From Planctomycetota bacterium (GTDB lineage: Bacteria > Planctomycetota > Planctomycetia > JALXBF01), in the NCBI GenBank assembly GCA_026991575.1, contig JALXBF010000156.1, positions 1-41,154 on the forward strand: a DNA stretch of 41,154 nucleotides, read 5' to 3'. Each line of letters begins with the position of its first letter. The stretch's first letter is position 1. Positions 1-8,067 of the stretch are shown piece by piece. Under the pieces are notes generated by a model. It did not search any database and was not told the origin of the DNA. It saw nothing but the letters and a program-made list of their open reading frames with translations. Made by a program: the position numbers and the translations under genes.

Positions 1-1
1 A

Positions 2-106
2 GTCTCCAAGATCATCGACACCCAGGCCGATATGTACGAAGGCATGATCGTCGGCATTGTGGTCATCGCGGCCGTGGCGCTCAGTCGTCGGCGGGGGAGC
101 GAATAA
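2..106 (+). CDS. C-terminal end of a membrane-anchored protein (partial)
   Basis: The frame is open from the window edge to a TAA at 104-106, so only the last 34 residues are seen. They include a hydrophobic stretch (MIVGIVVIAAVALS) followed by a basic end (RRRGSE), which looks like one C-terminal transmembrane helix with a cytoplasmic positive tail. The stop is one base before the holA ATG, so the two genes are probably co-transcribed. Too little remains to name a family. Confidence 0.5.
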   Translation, partial: VSKIIDTQADMYEGMIVGIVVIAAVALSRRRGSE

Positions 107-107
107 C

Positions 108-1175
108 ATGCCGGCCGCCCGCAAGAAAAGCTCCGACCAGCCCAACGCTATCGCCGCGCTCCAACTGTTGACCCGACCCGGGCGACTCCCGACCGGCCGG
201 CTCTACGTGCTTCACGGGTCGGATCCTTTTCTGAAGCGCGAGTGCTGGCTCATCATCCGTAACCGTCTGCTTGGTGAAGGCGATCCCGGCTTGCAGGTGA
301 GCGAGTTTTCGGGCGATGGCGTGGAACCGCGAGACGTCTTCGATGAGCTAAACCTGCTGCCGTTCGGCGGCGGTCGCCGGATTGTACTAGTCGACAACGC
401 CGACAGCTTCCTGTCGACCTACGCCCAGGTCCTGCTGAGGCAGCTTGCCAGCCCCCGTTATCGGGGCGTGCTCGTGCTGCGCACCAACGGCTGGGACCGA
501 CGGACGAAGCTGGTCCAGCACCTGGAGAAAACCGCATGCGTGATCGACTGCAACCCGCCGCCGCCACGTTCGATCGCCGCGTGGTTGCCGGCTTGGGCGC
601 GCGAACGCTACCAGAAGAAGCTGCAGCCGAACGCCGTACAGATGCTGATGGAGTTAGTCGGCGCCGAACCGGGTCGCCTCGATCAGGAACTCGAGAAGCT
701 GTCCGTTTACGTCGGCGACCAGGCAGAGATCACGGCCGAGGATGTCGACGCGCTCGTCGTTGCCGGTCGAACGCGAACGGTGTGGGAGTTGGTCAATGCG
801 ACCGCCTCAGGTGATGCGGCAACGGCGTTGCGCATCCTGGACAAGCTGCTGTTGGCCGGGGAGTCAGCGGTCGGCATCCACGCTGCGATGGCGCTTCAGT
901 TCCGGCGGCTGGCTCGAGCTGCACGGCTCATCCTTAAGGGTACCCCGACGCCAACGGCTCTGCGCGAGGCCGGGGTGCCCGCGTTTGCCGTGCAGGCCGG
1001 CGTCGCACAGCTCCGCCACATCGGCCGGGTTCGACTGCTACGAATGTACGATCTGCTGCTGGAGGCTGATCTGCAGTTGAAAAGCAGCGATGTCGATCAG
1101 CGGCAAGTCCTGGAACGGCTTATCCTAACGCTCGCAGCGCCGGCTGACGCGGTCAGCTCGCAAGTGCTGGGTTGA
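108..1175 (+). CDS. holA: DNA polymerase III delta subunit (HolA family)
   Basis: This 355-aa protein is the clamp-loader delta subunit, which opens the beta sliding clamp during replication. Near residues 30-50 it has the family's opening strand and loop (LYVLHGSDPFLKRE), then the acidic strand RRIVLVDNAD around residue 90. The C-terminal half is all-helical as in delta: a lid-like part with EPGRLDQELEKLSVYVG, then the collar helices. Length is close to the usual 330-350 aa. I chose the ATG at 108, one base after the upstream stop, rather than the in-frame GTG-type start at 57, whose extra residues overlap the upstream gene and look like shadow translation. Its 3' end overlaps the convergent glycosyltransferase gene by 79 bases. 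Confidence 0.85.
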   Translation: MPAARKKSSDQPNAIAALQLLTRPGRLPTGRLYVLHGSDPFLKRECWLIIRNRLLGEGDPGLQVSEFSGDGVEPRDVFDELNLLPFGGGRRIVLVDNADSFLSTYAQVLLRQLASPRYRGVLVLRTNGWDRRTKLVQHLEKTACVIDCNPPPPRSIAAWLPAWARERYQKKLQPNAVQMLMELVGAEPGRLDQELEKLSVYVGDQAEITAEDVDALVVAGRTRTVWELVNATASGDAATALRILDKLLLAGESAVGIHAAMALQFRRLARAARLILKGTPTPTALREAGVPAFAVQAGVAQLRHIGRVRLLRMYDLLLEADLQLKSSDVDQRQVLERLILTLAAPADAVSSQVLG

Positions 1176-2872
1176 TCACTTTTCCGTAACTGGCTCCGTT
1201 GCGGCTTGCCCCAGGCAACGATTGCTGCGCCCGCGGTTGGTCCCCCTCCCCCGTGGGCCGGCGCGATCCAACGCCCACGCGGATGCAACGTGATGTCCAT
1301 TGACGCGGAGCGCCGCCGCCGATACAGGTGGCGAGGCAGCAGACCACTGCGGTCGTAGAAGGTCAACTGTCCTGCCGGCGCATAGGAAGCCAGAAAACGG
1401 TTGGCTGCCGTCTGGTCACGCCATTGACGCGGCTCACTGGATAGCACGATCCAGTCCGCAGCAGCCGGCGGTCGCCACTGGGGTGAGACACGCCAGCCGG
1501 GCAGCTTGAAGGCCAGGTCGCTGAAGTTTGCGAAGCCGACCTGCGGGGGGGAAGCCAACGCCCAGTAGTGTGCCACGGCGACGCTGCCGGTCACCGTCGC
1601 GACGGCACGCCGCCAGCTTGCCAGCTCACGCGCTCGTTTCCTCAGCCAACCATAGTCACGGCCGTCCGGCAGGCTGGTCACGGCGGCGGCCAGGGTAACA
1701 ACTGCCAGCGTTCCTAGCCCGAATTGGCCAAGGCGGCTTCGCAACCGGGAGCGTCCGGGAAGACCCGGTGCACCGTCGGCGGCAGTGGCAGCAGCCGCAC
1801 ACCAGGCGGTCACAAAGACTGGCAGCAGCAGATGGTTCTCGATGGCCCCCCACTTTCCCAGTGCGGCCGCTCCTGTGAAACTCGCTGCAAGGGTCGCGGC
1901 CAGCAGCCACCGGCTCTGACCGTACAGCGCCGCAATCGCCGGACCGCCTGCCAGGACCAGCCATGCCGCCGGTGGCAACGCGCACAGGGCCCTCCAGAGT
2001 CGGCCGGCACTGTAGCCGTGGTGGGCTGGCCACCGCAGCGTCCAGTAGCCGAATGCGACACCGTCGTAGTGGAGTACGACCAACGCGATGACCGATACCG
2101 TAGCGGCTAGGGCCAGGCAAGCGGCCGCTGCTGCCCTCCGGAGCGAACGGCTGTGTCGCTCTGCCGCTGCAGCTACCAGCGCGGCGACCGCGACTGGAAG
2201 TGCGGTCTGCTTCGTGCAGCAGGCCAGGCCAAAGAGCACGCCGGCCAGGGCTCCTTTCGCCTTGGCCTGCGCCGGTTTGCGCGCCGCGGCCTGCAGAGCG
2301 GCAAGCCCCCCCAGCACGAAGGCGGCCATGACCATGTCTGGTCGGGCCACGTCGTAGTACCGCGCGCACACCGGGTAGCCGATCACGACCGTCAGGATTG
2401 CACCGGCGCGTCCGGCGTGGCACCGGGCCCCCCGTACCAGAATGAGTATGGCAACCAAGAACGCGGCCAGCGAGACCGCACGTCCTGCGGTGTAACGGTT
2501 TGCCTGGGCCGGGGTAAGCCGCTGCAGTGCACCGGTGAGCCAGTAGTAGAGCGGGGGGTAGGGACTGGGAAAAAGTTCTGCTGCCGGGGGGGCGTAAGCG
2601 TGGCCGGTGCGGGCGAACCGCCATGCCCGGTAGAGCTCATAGTCCTCGAACGCATCGAGTGGGAAGGGTTGTGCAACCCGGGCCAGGACAAACGCAGCCA
2701 GCCATGCCAGGCAGGCCCAGGCGGCGATGCTCCAGGCGGTCGCGCCGATACGGACGGGCGAACCGGGGGACAGCAGAGACGCCTTCGTCAGGCTGCCCGC
2801 CGCAATGGTAGCACCGGTTCCACGCCGATCTGGTCGGCGATCTCGAACTGCACCCGCCGCTTGCGGTACCAT
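1097..2872 (-). CDS. GT-C type membrane glycosyltransferase (ArnT/PMT-like)
   Basis: This is a multi-pass membrane protein of about 590 aa resembling GT-C enzymes, which use polyprenyl-phosphate sugars on the outer face of the membrane. After the first hydrophobic helix comes the acidic loop LDAFEDYELYRAWRFARTG, then YPPLYYWLTG, typical of the first periplasmic loop of this superfamily. Many further Ala/Leu-rich helices follow, then a soluble C-terminal part. It lies directly downstream of the GT2 gene that probably makes its lipid-linked donor. The start is uncertain: no ATG, GTG or TTG lies between the GT2 stop and the first helix. I give the nearest upstream ATG (2872), which overlaps GT2 by 85 bases. 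A CTG overlapping the GT2 stop as CTGA (2791) is the alternative. The basic C-terminus runs 79 bases into holA. Confidence 0.7.
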   Translation of the reverse strand: MVPQAAGAVRDRRPDRRGTGATIAAGSLTKASLLSPGSPVRIGATAWSIAAWACLAWLAAFVLARVAQPFPLDAFEDYELYRAWRFARTGHAYAPPAAELFPSPYPPLYYWLTGALQRLTPAQANRYTAGRAVSLAAFLVAILILVRGARCHAGRAGAILTVVIGYPVCARYYDVARPDMVMAAFVLGGLAALQAAARKPAQAKAKGALAGVLFGLACCTKQTALPVAVAALVAAAAERHSRSLRRAAAAACLALAATVSVIALVVLHYDGVAFGYWTLRWPAHHGYSAGRLWRALCALPPAAWLVLAGGPAIAALYGQSRWLLAATLAASFTGAAALGKWGAIENHLLLPVFVTAWCAAAATAADGAPGLPGRSRLRSRLGQFGLGTLAVVTLAAAVTSLPDGRDYGWLRKRARELASWRRAVATVTGSVAVAHYWALASPPQVGFANFSDLAFKLPGWRVSPQWRPPAAADWIVLSSEPRQWRDQTAANRFLASYAPAGQLTFYDRSGLLPRHLYRRRRSASMDITLHPRGRWIAPAHGGGGPTAGAAIVAWGKPQRSQLRKSDQPSTCELTASAGAASVRISRSRTCR

Positions 2873-3537
2873 GCAATCGCTCTGAGGTCTTGCACTGGCT
2901 TGATCAGTCGGTTGAAGAACGTGTACTTGCTGCGTTCGCGTTGTCGCGGCCGGTGGTTGACGACCACTTCCGTGACGCGGAATCCTTCGATGCGCGCCAG
3001 AGCCGGCATGAATCGGTGCATGCCGTCGAACGGCAGGAAACGCAGCGCGAGGTCGCGGCGGATCAGTTTCAGGCCGCAGCCGGTATCGTGCACACCGTCG
3101 GCCAGCTTGCGGTTCCGCCACCAGTTGGCCAGGCGGCTGACGAGCTTCTTCCACAGCGGGTCCTTCCGGTCACGCCGCCAACCGCAGACCAGTTCCGCCT
3201 CGGCGCTGGCGCGCAGCAGCTTGGGAAGGTCGCGTGGGTCATTTTGGAGATCCGCGTCGCTGGTGACGATCCAGCGGCCCCGGGCAGTGTGGAAACCGGC
3301 GATGAGCGCGGCCGACTGACCGCTCTTGGCTGCCAGTCGGATCCCTCTCAGGTAAGGACGGTTAGCTGCAAGGCGCCGGACCTCGTCGAAGGTGCCGTCG
3401 GTTGAGCCATCGTCGACGAGGATGATTTCGAACGAGCAGCCGACCTGTCGCAGTACCTGCTCCCACTCGCACACCAGCGGCTCGATGTTACTGGCCTCGT
3501 TGTGCGCGGGGCACACGAGCGATAGTTCCACGTCCAT
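2788..3537 (-). CDS. GT2 polyprenyl-phosphate glycosyltransferase (DPM1/ArnC-like)
   Basis: A 249-aa family 2 glycosyltransferase that should move a sugar from a nucleotide donor to a polyprenyl phosphate at the inner membrane face. Key features are SLVCPAHNEASNIEPLV at the N-terminus, the nucleotide-binding VDDGSTDGT, the metal-binding DAD in VTSDADLQND, and the DPM-like HDTGCGLKLIRRD. It ends shortly after the catalytic domain and has no C-terminal membrane helices, unlike GtrB proteins. The start is the second possible Met (MDVELS): an AGGAGGG ribosome-binding site (3544-3550) sits 6 bases upstream of it and lies inside the reading frame of the longer version starting at 3561. It follows the LAB_N gene after 51 bases and precedes the GT-C gene. 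Confidence 0.87.
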   Translation of the reverse strand: MDVELSLVCPAHNEASNIEPLVCEWEQVLRQVGCSFEIILVDDGSTDGTFDEVRRLAANRPYLRGIRLAAKSGQSAALIAGFHTARGRWIVTSDADLQNDPRDLPKLLRASAEAELVCGWRRDRKDPLWKKLVSRLANWWRNRKLADGVHDTGCGLKLIRRDLALRFLPFDGMHRFMPALARIEGFRVTEVVVNHRPRQRERSKYTFFNRLIKPVQDLRAIAWYRKRRVQFEIADQIGVEPVLPLRRAA

Positions 3538-3543
3538 CCATTG

Positions 3544-3550
3544 CCCTCCT
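3544..3550 (-). promoter_or_regulatory. Ribosome-binding site deciding the GT2 start
   Basis: On the minus strand this reads AGGAGGG, a near-perfect Shine-Dalgarno, with 6 bases to the ATG at 3537. It selects that start over the in-frame ATG at 3561, which has no comparable site. Confidence 0.75.
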
Positions 3551-3588
3551 GGCTGCGCCATCGACCGTGCCTTGCCGCCGCCCGATTC

Positions 3589-3903
3589 TCAGGCAGCCTG
3601 TCTGTGGTCGGTCATCGACACGACGACCCCGCTTTCCTCGGGCCGGCGGTGCCAGAGGATTAGGTTCCGGGCATAGACCACAAAGCCGATCGATTGGCCC
3701 ACCATGAAGACCGGGTCACGTCGGATGGTCGCATAGATCAGCAGCAAGATGCTGCCGGCAAGGCTCCAGTACCAGAAAGCGAGCGGCAGGACGGATGCCT
3801 GCCGCCTCTCGGAAACGACCCATTGCCAGAGCATTCGCATGAAGTAGCAGGCCTGGCCTGCAAATCCGATTGCGAGCACAGCGATGTCGATCCAGGTGAA
3901 CAT
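3589..3903 (-). CDS. LAB_N (lipid A biosynthesis N-terminal domain) membrane protein
   Basis: A 104-aa membrane protein with about three hydrophobic helices. The residues match the LAB_N domain found at the N-terminus of some LpxB proteins and as free-standing small proteins: aromatic and Arg-rich FMRMLWQWVVSERR, then SVLPLAFWYWSLAGS, then IGFVVYARNLIL. In many bacteria such proteins are encoded beside a DPM1-like GT2 and an ArnT-like GT-C enzyme, exactly as here. The role is not firmly known; a part in handling or flipping the lipid-linked sugar is an inference. It sits 32 bases after the secreted-protein gene and 51 bases before GT2, so one operon is likely. An AGGGTGG precedes the ATG. Confidence 0.82.
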   Translation of the reverse strand: MFTWIDIAVLAIGFAGQACYFMRMLWQWVVSERRQASVLPLAFWYWSLAGSILLLIYATIRRDPVFMVGQSIGFVVYARNLILWHRRPEESGVVVSMTDHRQAA

Positions 3904-3935
3904 TCAACCACCCTTCGCACGCGATGTTGTGGGGC

Positions 3936-5600
3936 CTAGCGGCGCACGGAGTCGTCGGCCGGCGCGATGCCGGTAACCCTGGCCCGCGGACGTGACAGAT
4001 CGATCGTGATCTCGTCGCTCTGCACGAAGGTTCGGTTTCCGGCCGCGTCGATTACGTCCAGCCCAATGCGCAAGCTGGGGGGGACCTGCCCGATGGGCAG
4101 CGTCCACTCGTACAGGCCGCTGTTGGCGATCTGAGTGGCGATCGGTTTCCAGTTGCCGTTGACGCCGAAGTACAGCGACACCGGCCGCTCGGTCAGGTTG
4201 CGGTCTTCGGCCCGCCAGCGGATGATGATGCGTCCGGCGGAGCGGCCTTGACCCGGAGCGACTTCGATAAGCTGGGCCATGGGCGGGGTCCGATCGAGCT
4301 CGACCCAGATCTCTGGCTTGTCACCCGACGTGGGCGGTTCATCGCCGAGCCCGACACCGCTCTTGACCACCATCCGGAACCCGACCAGCCCATCCCGTCC
4401 GCTCAGGATCCGCGCCAGGTCAACGCGGAACGGCGGCCGACGATCCGGGTCCTCACCGTACAGCGTCCAGCTCTTGCCGCCATCCAGCGTGTACCACAGC
4501 TGGACGCTCCCAATCCCCGACGGGCCCACGTCCTCAACGGCATAGTCGATGTTCACGGCCGTGTGCCGCACGATGGTGCGGTTGGCCGGGACAATGTCCG
4601 TGGTTGGGGTCGCCGGTCCGGCAACGGGGGTTTCCATGCCGCTTTGCCGGACGGCCGGGCTACCCGCCACATCGCTGCCTGCCGGCATCGTCGGTGCGGT
4701 GCTCGGAGAAGTGCCAGGCGTGTTGGCCTGAGCCGGTGTTGGCGACTGCCGGGTTCGCCCTGACATTAGGTCTCCGAAGGACGGAAGTGTCGGCGCGGTG
4801 GGGCTGGTGTTCGACGCAGCTGCGGTCACGGGATCGGACGACTCCGTCGACGGCTCTGGCAGCTTCGGCAGCTCCGAGACAGCACGGTTCGGCTCGGTCA
4901 CCGTGTCGGGGTCGTGGGGGTGGCCGGCCGTACCGTGCGTGGCCGGGTGCGTGTCTAGCGACGTGGCCGGGATTTCTACCTGCGCGATCCCCAGGTTATG
5001 TGCCTGGTCCTCGACCTGGACGCGAACGTAGACGGTACCGGGCTGCTCCACCTCCCAGGTCGCCTCGCCGGCGATCCGGAACACGGCCGACGGAACCGGC
5101 TTCCACCGTCCCTGCTCGCCAACCCGGTACTCGATCTGGAAACTGTCAAACTTGACGTGCGGGTCCTGAATCCGCCATCGTACGCCGACTCGGTTGCCCT
5201 GGCGCGGCAGTGGGGTGAGCGTGATCTGAGGAGGCTTCGTGTCGACGATCACCCTTAGTTCGGGCTGAAGTTCGGAGATCTTGGCCGGCACTGCGTTGCC
5301 GTCGCGGTCCACGGTGCGAACCGCGAACCAGTACTCGCCGTCGCCCGATGCGCGGAACTGGAAGTACCGCTGGTCTGGATCCTTGGCAGGCGTGACACTG
5401 GTGTATAGTTCCCAGGCGCCCCGGTTCTTCGCCACATATAGCTGGATCTCCTTGATGGCGCTCACCTCGTCGCCATCGGCCATCTGGTACGGGATCCGGA
5501 AGCCTGACAGACGGGTGTAATTGGGCCGACCGGGTTGCTGCGCGAACGCCGCCGGAACGGCCAGAAGTGCTACGAGCACGGCCAACAGGACCTTGCGCAT
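3936..5600 (-). CDS. Secreted protein with Ig/Fn3-like domains and a Pro/Ser/Thr-rich linker
   Basis: A 554-aa exported protein of unknown function. It begins with a clear signal peptide (MRKVLLAVLVALLAVPAAFAQQ). Residues of about 30-240 form beta-sandwich-like segments with aromatic and Gly turns, for example YTRLSGFRIPYQMADGD and GEYWFAVRTVDRDGN. Then comes a long Pro/Ser/Thr/Ala-rich linker, followed by two more beta domains with the bacterial Ig-like signature YTLDGGKSWTLYGEDPD and VIDAAGNRTFVQSDEITID. This looks like a scaffold or binding protein outside the cytoplasm. I chose the ATG at 5600 because it starts the signal peptide and is preceded by GGAGAGGAG; the frame upstream (to 5771) has no protein-like character. 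It heads the minus-strand envelope operon. Confidence 0.72.
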   Translation of the reverse strand: MRKVLLAVLVALLAVPAAFAQQPGRPNYTRLSGFRIPYQMADGDEVSAIKEIQLYVAKNRGAWELYTSVTPAKDPDQRYFQFRASGDGEYWFAVRTVDRDGNAVPAKISELQPELRVIVDTKPPQITLTPLPRQGNRVGVRWRIQDPHVKFDSFQIEYRVGEQGRWKPVPSAVFRIAGEATWEVEQPGTVYVRVQVEDQAHNLGIAQVEIPATSLDTHPATHGTAGHPHDPDTVTEPNRAVSELPKLPEPSTESSDPVTAAASNTSPTAPTLPSFGDLMSGRTRQSPTPAQANTPGTSPSTAPTMPAGSDVAGSPAVRQSGMETPVAGPATPTTDIVPANRTIVRHTAVNIDYAVEDVGPSGIGSVQLWYTLDGGKSWTLYGEDPDRRPPFRVDLARILSGRDGLVGFRMVVKSGVGLGDEPPTSGDKPEIWVELDRTPPMAQLIEVAPGQGRSAGRIIIRWRAEDRNLTERPVSLYFGVNGNWKPIATQIANSGLYEWTLPIGQVPPSLRIGLDVIDAAGNRTFVQSDEITIDLSRPRARVTGIAPADDSVRR

Positions 5601-5715
5601 CGAACTCCTCTCCTTGCGTGTGCAGTCCGCACCTCCGTGCCGCTGGCCCATCGCAGCCACGACGCAAATGGGGCGGGGCGAGCCGACACTACCGGGGCCA
5701 GCATCACCAGCGGTT

Positions 5716-5744
5716 CCTATAGGCATTGCCGCTGCCGAATGCAA
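5716..5744 (-). promoter_or_regulatory. Candidate sigma70-type promoter for the secreted-protein operon
   Basis: On the minus strand TTGCAT (5744-5739) and TATAGG (5721-5716) are separated by 17 bases, about 115 bases upstream of the ATG at 5600. Both boxes are imperfect, and planctomycete promoters are poorly defined, so this is tentative. Confidence 0.3.
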
Positions 5745-5781
5745 GGCCAGTTTTCCGGCGTCCTGCCGCACTCGGTTGCCG

Positions 5782-5810
5782 TGGACGGTGTCGGGTTCGA
5801 CCGGTACAAT
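5782..5810 (+). promoter_or_regulatory. Candidate sigma70-type promoter for the DUF1570 lipoprotein gene
   Basis: TGGACG (5782-5787) and TACAAT (5805-5810) are 17 bases apart, and the ATG at 5840 lies 30 bases further on. The minus-box spacing and the match of five out of six in the -10 box are good; the -35 is weak. Confidence 0.4.
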
Positions 5811-5839
5811 CGCCGCATCGAATGGAAGAAGCCCCCCCG

Positions 5840-6682
5840 ATGAGCACGACCGACACCAACCCTCGTCACACTCTGTGGTTACGCACTGTTCTGGCTGCCA
5901 GCGCGGTGCTTGCGGCCGGTTGCGTCAGCCTCCACCGCGCACCGAGCTACGGCCAGCCGCCTGCCCAGACGGCCTACACCTTATGGGTCGGCCCATTTGC
6001 CGTGCGCACCCTGGAGCCGCTGGACGAGGACGGCGTCGAGGCGCGGGCGTTGCGTGAGGTGGCTGACGAGGTGGATGCGATTCTCGGCAGCCGACCGGTG
6101 CACGACCCCATCGAAGTGTTCCTGTTTTCGGACCGTGGCCGCTACGAACAGTTCCTCGCAGCGCACCGCGGCAAGCTCCCGTACCGCCGCGCCCTGTTCG
6201 TGCGTGAGGGAGCGCGGCGCAAGGTGTATGCGTACCGCAGCAGCCGCATTGCACGCGATTTGAAACACGAAGCGGCCCATGCCCTGTTGAGCGTGCGAGC
6301 CGGCACGATCCCGCTGTGGCTTGATGAGGGACTTGCCGAGTACTTCGAGCCCCCCACCGAAGACCGCCACTTGCAACCGGATCACGTGCGCGAGCTCATC
6401 CGGCTCTACGACCACCGCCTGTGGCGGCCGGATCTAGAACGTCTGGCCGCGATTGATCACGTCGCCGATTTCACCCGACGGGACTACGCCGAGGCATGGC
6501 TGTGGTGCCATCTGTTGCTGGAGGGATCGGAGACGACACGCAGGGAGGTGGTCGCGGCCATTGAACGGGACGGTGGTCGGAGTCTCCCGCAGCGCTTGGC
6601 CTTGATGGCAGAGAACTGGCCCAACCGTGTGCTGGAACATCTGGCCGGGCTGCGCGTGCTGTGCGAGCAGCTGGAACGGTAG
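5840..6682 (+). CDS. DUF1570-type lipoprotein with an HExxH metallopeptidase motif
   Basis: A 280-aa predicted lipoprotein. The lipobox VLAAGC puts the lipidated Cys at residue 28. Residues 143-147 are HEAAH, the zinc-binding HExxH motif. About 16 residues on comes WLDEGLAEYFE (residues 160-170), where Glu163 in the DEG motif would be the third zinc ligand, as in gluzincin-type and DUF1570 proteins common in planctomycetes. It is therefore probably an envelope-anchored zinc peptidase-like protein; its substrate is unknown. The ATG at 5840 is used because it gives a normal lipoprotein signal; an in-frame ATG at 5822 is possible. It is transcribed away from the minus-strand secreted-protein gene. 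Confidence 0.75.
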   Translation: MSTTDTNPRHTLWLRTVLAASAVLAAGCVSLHRAPSYGQPPAQTAYTLWVGPFAVRTLEPLDEDGVEARALREVADEVDAILGSRPVHDPIEVFLFSDRGRYEQFLAAHRGKLPYRRALFVREGARRKVYAYRSSRIARDLKHEAAHALLSVRAGTIPLWLDEGLAEYFEPPTEDRHLQPDHVRELIRLYDHRLWRPDLERLAAIDHVADFTRRDYAEAWLWCHLLLEGSETTRREVVAAIERDGGRSLPQRLALMAENWPNRVLEHLAGLRVLCEQLER

Positions 6683-6723
6683 GAAGCTCCAGGGGGGGCA
6701 CAAGGTACGGACCACGCGACGGT

Positions 6724-6729
6724 TATAAT
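6724..6729 (+). promoter_or_regulatory. TATAAT -10 element upstream of the DUF2617 gene
   Basis: A perfect TATAAT hexamer lies in GC-rich intergenic DNA 89 bases upstream of the ATG at 6818. I see no good -35 box 16-18 bases upstream, so it is only a candidate. Confidence 0.3.
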
Positions 6730-6817
6730 TGAAGCGGTCCACGAGGTAGTTGGAACGGTTGGGCGTGGTCGTGGCGGTGTTTCGCCTCAGTGCAGCTACG
6801 CAAGGGTGGCAAGTCCG

Positions 6818-7366
6818 ATGAGTACCGGGTCGATCCGCCCCAGACTGAAAGACCTCGTCTTCGCGGTCTACGCCCGACCGCTGCACCCGGAACTGTTCGA
6901 CATCCTGCAGTCTGAGCATGAGGTGCAGGAGCAGCACGAGTTCTCGGTGTGGATCACCGACTGCGGCCACGTCGTCACCTGGCGCCATGGTGACCTGTGG
7001 CTGACGGAAGTGCTCACGGCAGCCTACCGACCGCTGCCCCGGGCACGTCGCGTGCTGAGCTTTCGGGTGCATGAGGAGCGGTCGGAAAAGATCCAGTGCG
7101 CAAATGTCATGTTCCAGCTTAGCTGCGGCGTTGAGCAGTTGAAGCCGGACCTGTTCCACCGGATTGCCGACGAGTTGGAACAGGACAGCCGCGGGCGCCC
7201 TGGGGTCGTACAGCGCTTCCCGGCTCCGGACCGGCTGCACCCGTCGGCGTTCAGCTACGTTATGCCCGACTCCCGGCCCCAGCGGCTGTTAGTGTACAGC
7301 TACCACACCTTCCCCGAAGACTACGGCGTGGTCAAGACCCAGACCATCTACGAAATCCTTGATTGA
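6818..7366 (+). CDS. DUF2617-like protein of unknown function
   Basis: A 182-aa soluble protein without signal peptide or membrane helix. Features such as FAVYARPLHPELFDIL near the N-terminus, a central WITDCGHVVTW segment and the ending YSYHTFPEDYGVVKTQT resemble DUF2617, a family known from planctomycetes and actinobacteria; I recognise it from memory only. No catalytic motif is evident. I chose the ATG at 6818 over the in-frame GTG at 6806. Its stop overlaps the next ATG as TGATG (7364-7368), so it is translationally coupled to the KDPG aldolase gene. Confidence 0.62.
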   Translation: MSTGSIRPRLKDLVFAVYARPLHPELFDILQSEHEVQEQHEFSVWITDCGHVVTWRHGDLWLTEVLTAAYRPLPRARRVLSFRVHEERSEKIQCANVMFQLSCGVEQLKPDLFHRIADELEQDSRGRPGVVQRFPAPDRLHPSAFSYVMPDSRPQRLLVYSYHTFPEDYGVVKTQTIYEILD

Positions 7367-8034
7367 TGACGGCACCGAACCGACGGGCATGTTTCCAGGC
7401 GCTGGAGCAATGCGGCGTCGTAGCCGTAGTGCGTAGCGAGGATCCCCACCTGCTGGCGGAAACGGCCCGGGCCTTGGTGGACGGTGGTATAACGGCCATC
7501 GAGATCACCTTCACCGTGCCTGCCGCCCACCGGGTCATCGAGGAGGTTGTCGGCCAGGTGGGTGACCGGGCGCTGGTAGGCGCTGGGACGGTGCTGGATG
7601 CGGCCACGGCTCGTGTCGCCCTGTTGAGCGGGGCCGGCTTCGTGGTCTCGCCCATTCTGGATCGCGACACCGTCGAACTGTGCCATCGTTACGACGCACT
7701 GGTTATTCCGGGAGCGTTCACGCCTACGGAGGTGGCACAGGCCTGGCAGTTAGGCGTCGATGCGGTGAAGATCTTCCCAGCCGAAGTGGGCGGACCGCGT
7801 TACCTGAAGGCCCTCCGCGGACCGTTGCCCCAGGTACGGCTCATGCCGACCGGAGGCGTTACCGTAGAGACCGTTGCCGCTTTCTTTGAAGCCGGGGCGT
7901 GGTGCCTGGCTGCCGGCAGTTCACTTGTCCCCCCGCGCGCCATCGCCCGGCGGGCCTGGGATGAGATCCGTCAGCGGGCCGAAGCGTTCCGTGACGCGGT
8001 CGAAGCATTCCGGCAGCGCGGCCGGGCCGAGTGA
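7366..8034 (+). CDS. eda: KDPG/KHG aldolase
   Basis: A 222-aa class I aldolase that splits 2-keto-3-deoxy-6-phosphogluconate into pyruvate and glyceraldehyde 3-phosphate (Entner-Doudoroff pathway), or acts on 4-hydroxy-2-oxoglutarate. The family hallmarks are present: VVAVVRSED near the start, catalytic Glu46 in ITAIEITFT, the Schiff-base Lys135 in DAVKIFPAE, VGAGTV, and the phosphate-binding LMPTGGV. Length is typical (about 210-220 aa). The ATG at 7366 overlaps the upstream stop (TGATG); the preceding TTG is ignored. No other Entner-Doudoroff gene is in the window, so the pathway context rests on the family alone. Confidence 0.9.
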   Translation: MTAPNRRACFQALEQCGVVAVVRSEDPHLLAETARALVDGGITAIEITFTVPAAHRVIEEVVGQVGDRALVGAGTVLDAATARVALLSGAGFVVSPILDRDTVELCHRYDALVIPGAFTPTEVAQAWQLGVDAVKIFPAEVGGPRYLKALRGPLPQVRLMPTGGVTVETVAAFFEAGAWCLAAGSSLVPPRAIARRAWDEIRQRAEAFRDAVEAFRQRGRAE

Positions 8035-8067
8035 ACACGCCGTGCTGCACAGCGAGAGGACCAACCG

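Noticed and set aside
2873-3154. N-terminal extension of the GT-C frame across the GT2 gene
   Set aside because: It overlaps the conserved GT2 core out of frame, and its sequence is Arg/Pro-rich shadow translation.
2153-3319. A 388-codon plus-strand frame
   Set aside because: It is antisense to two well-supported glycosyltransferase genes and lacks any recognisable domain.
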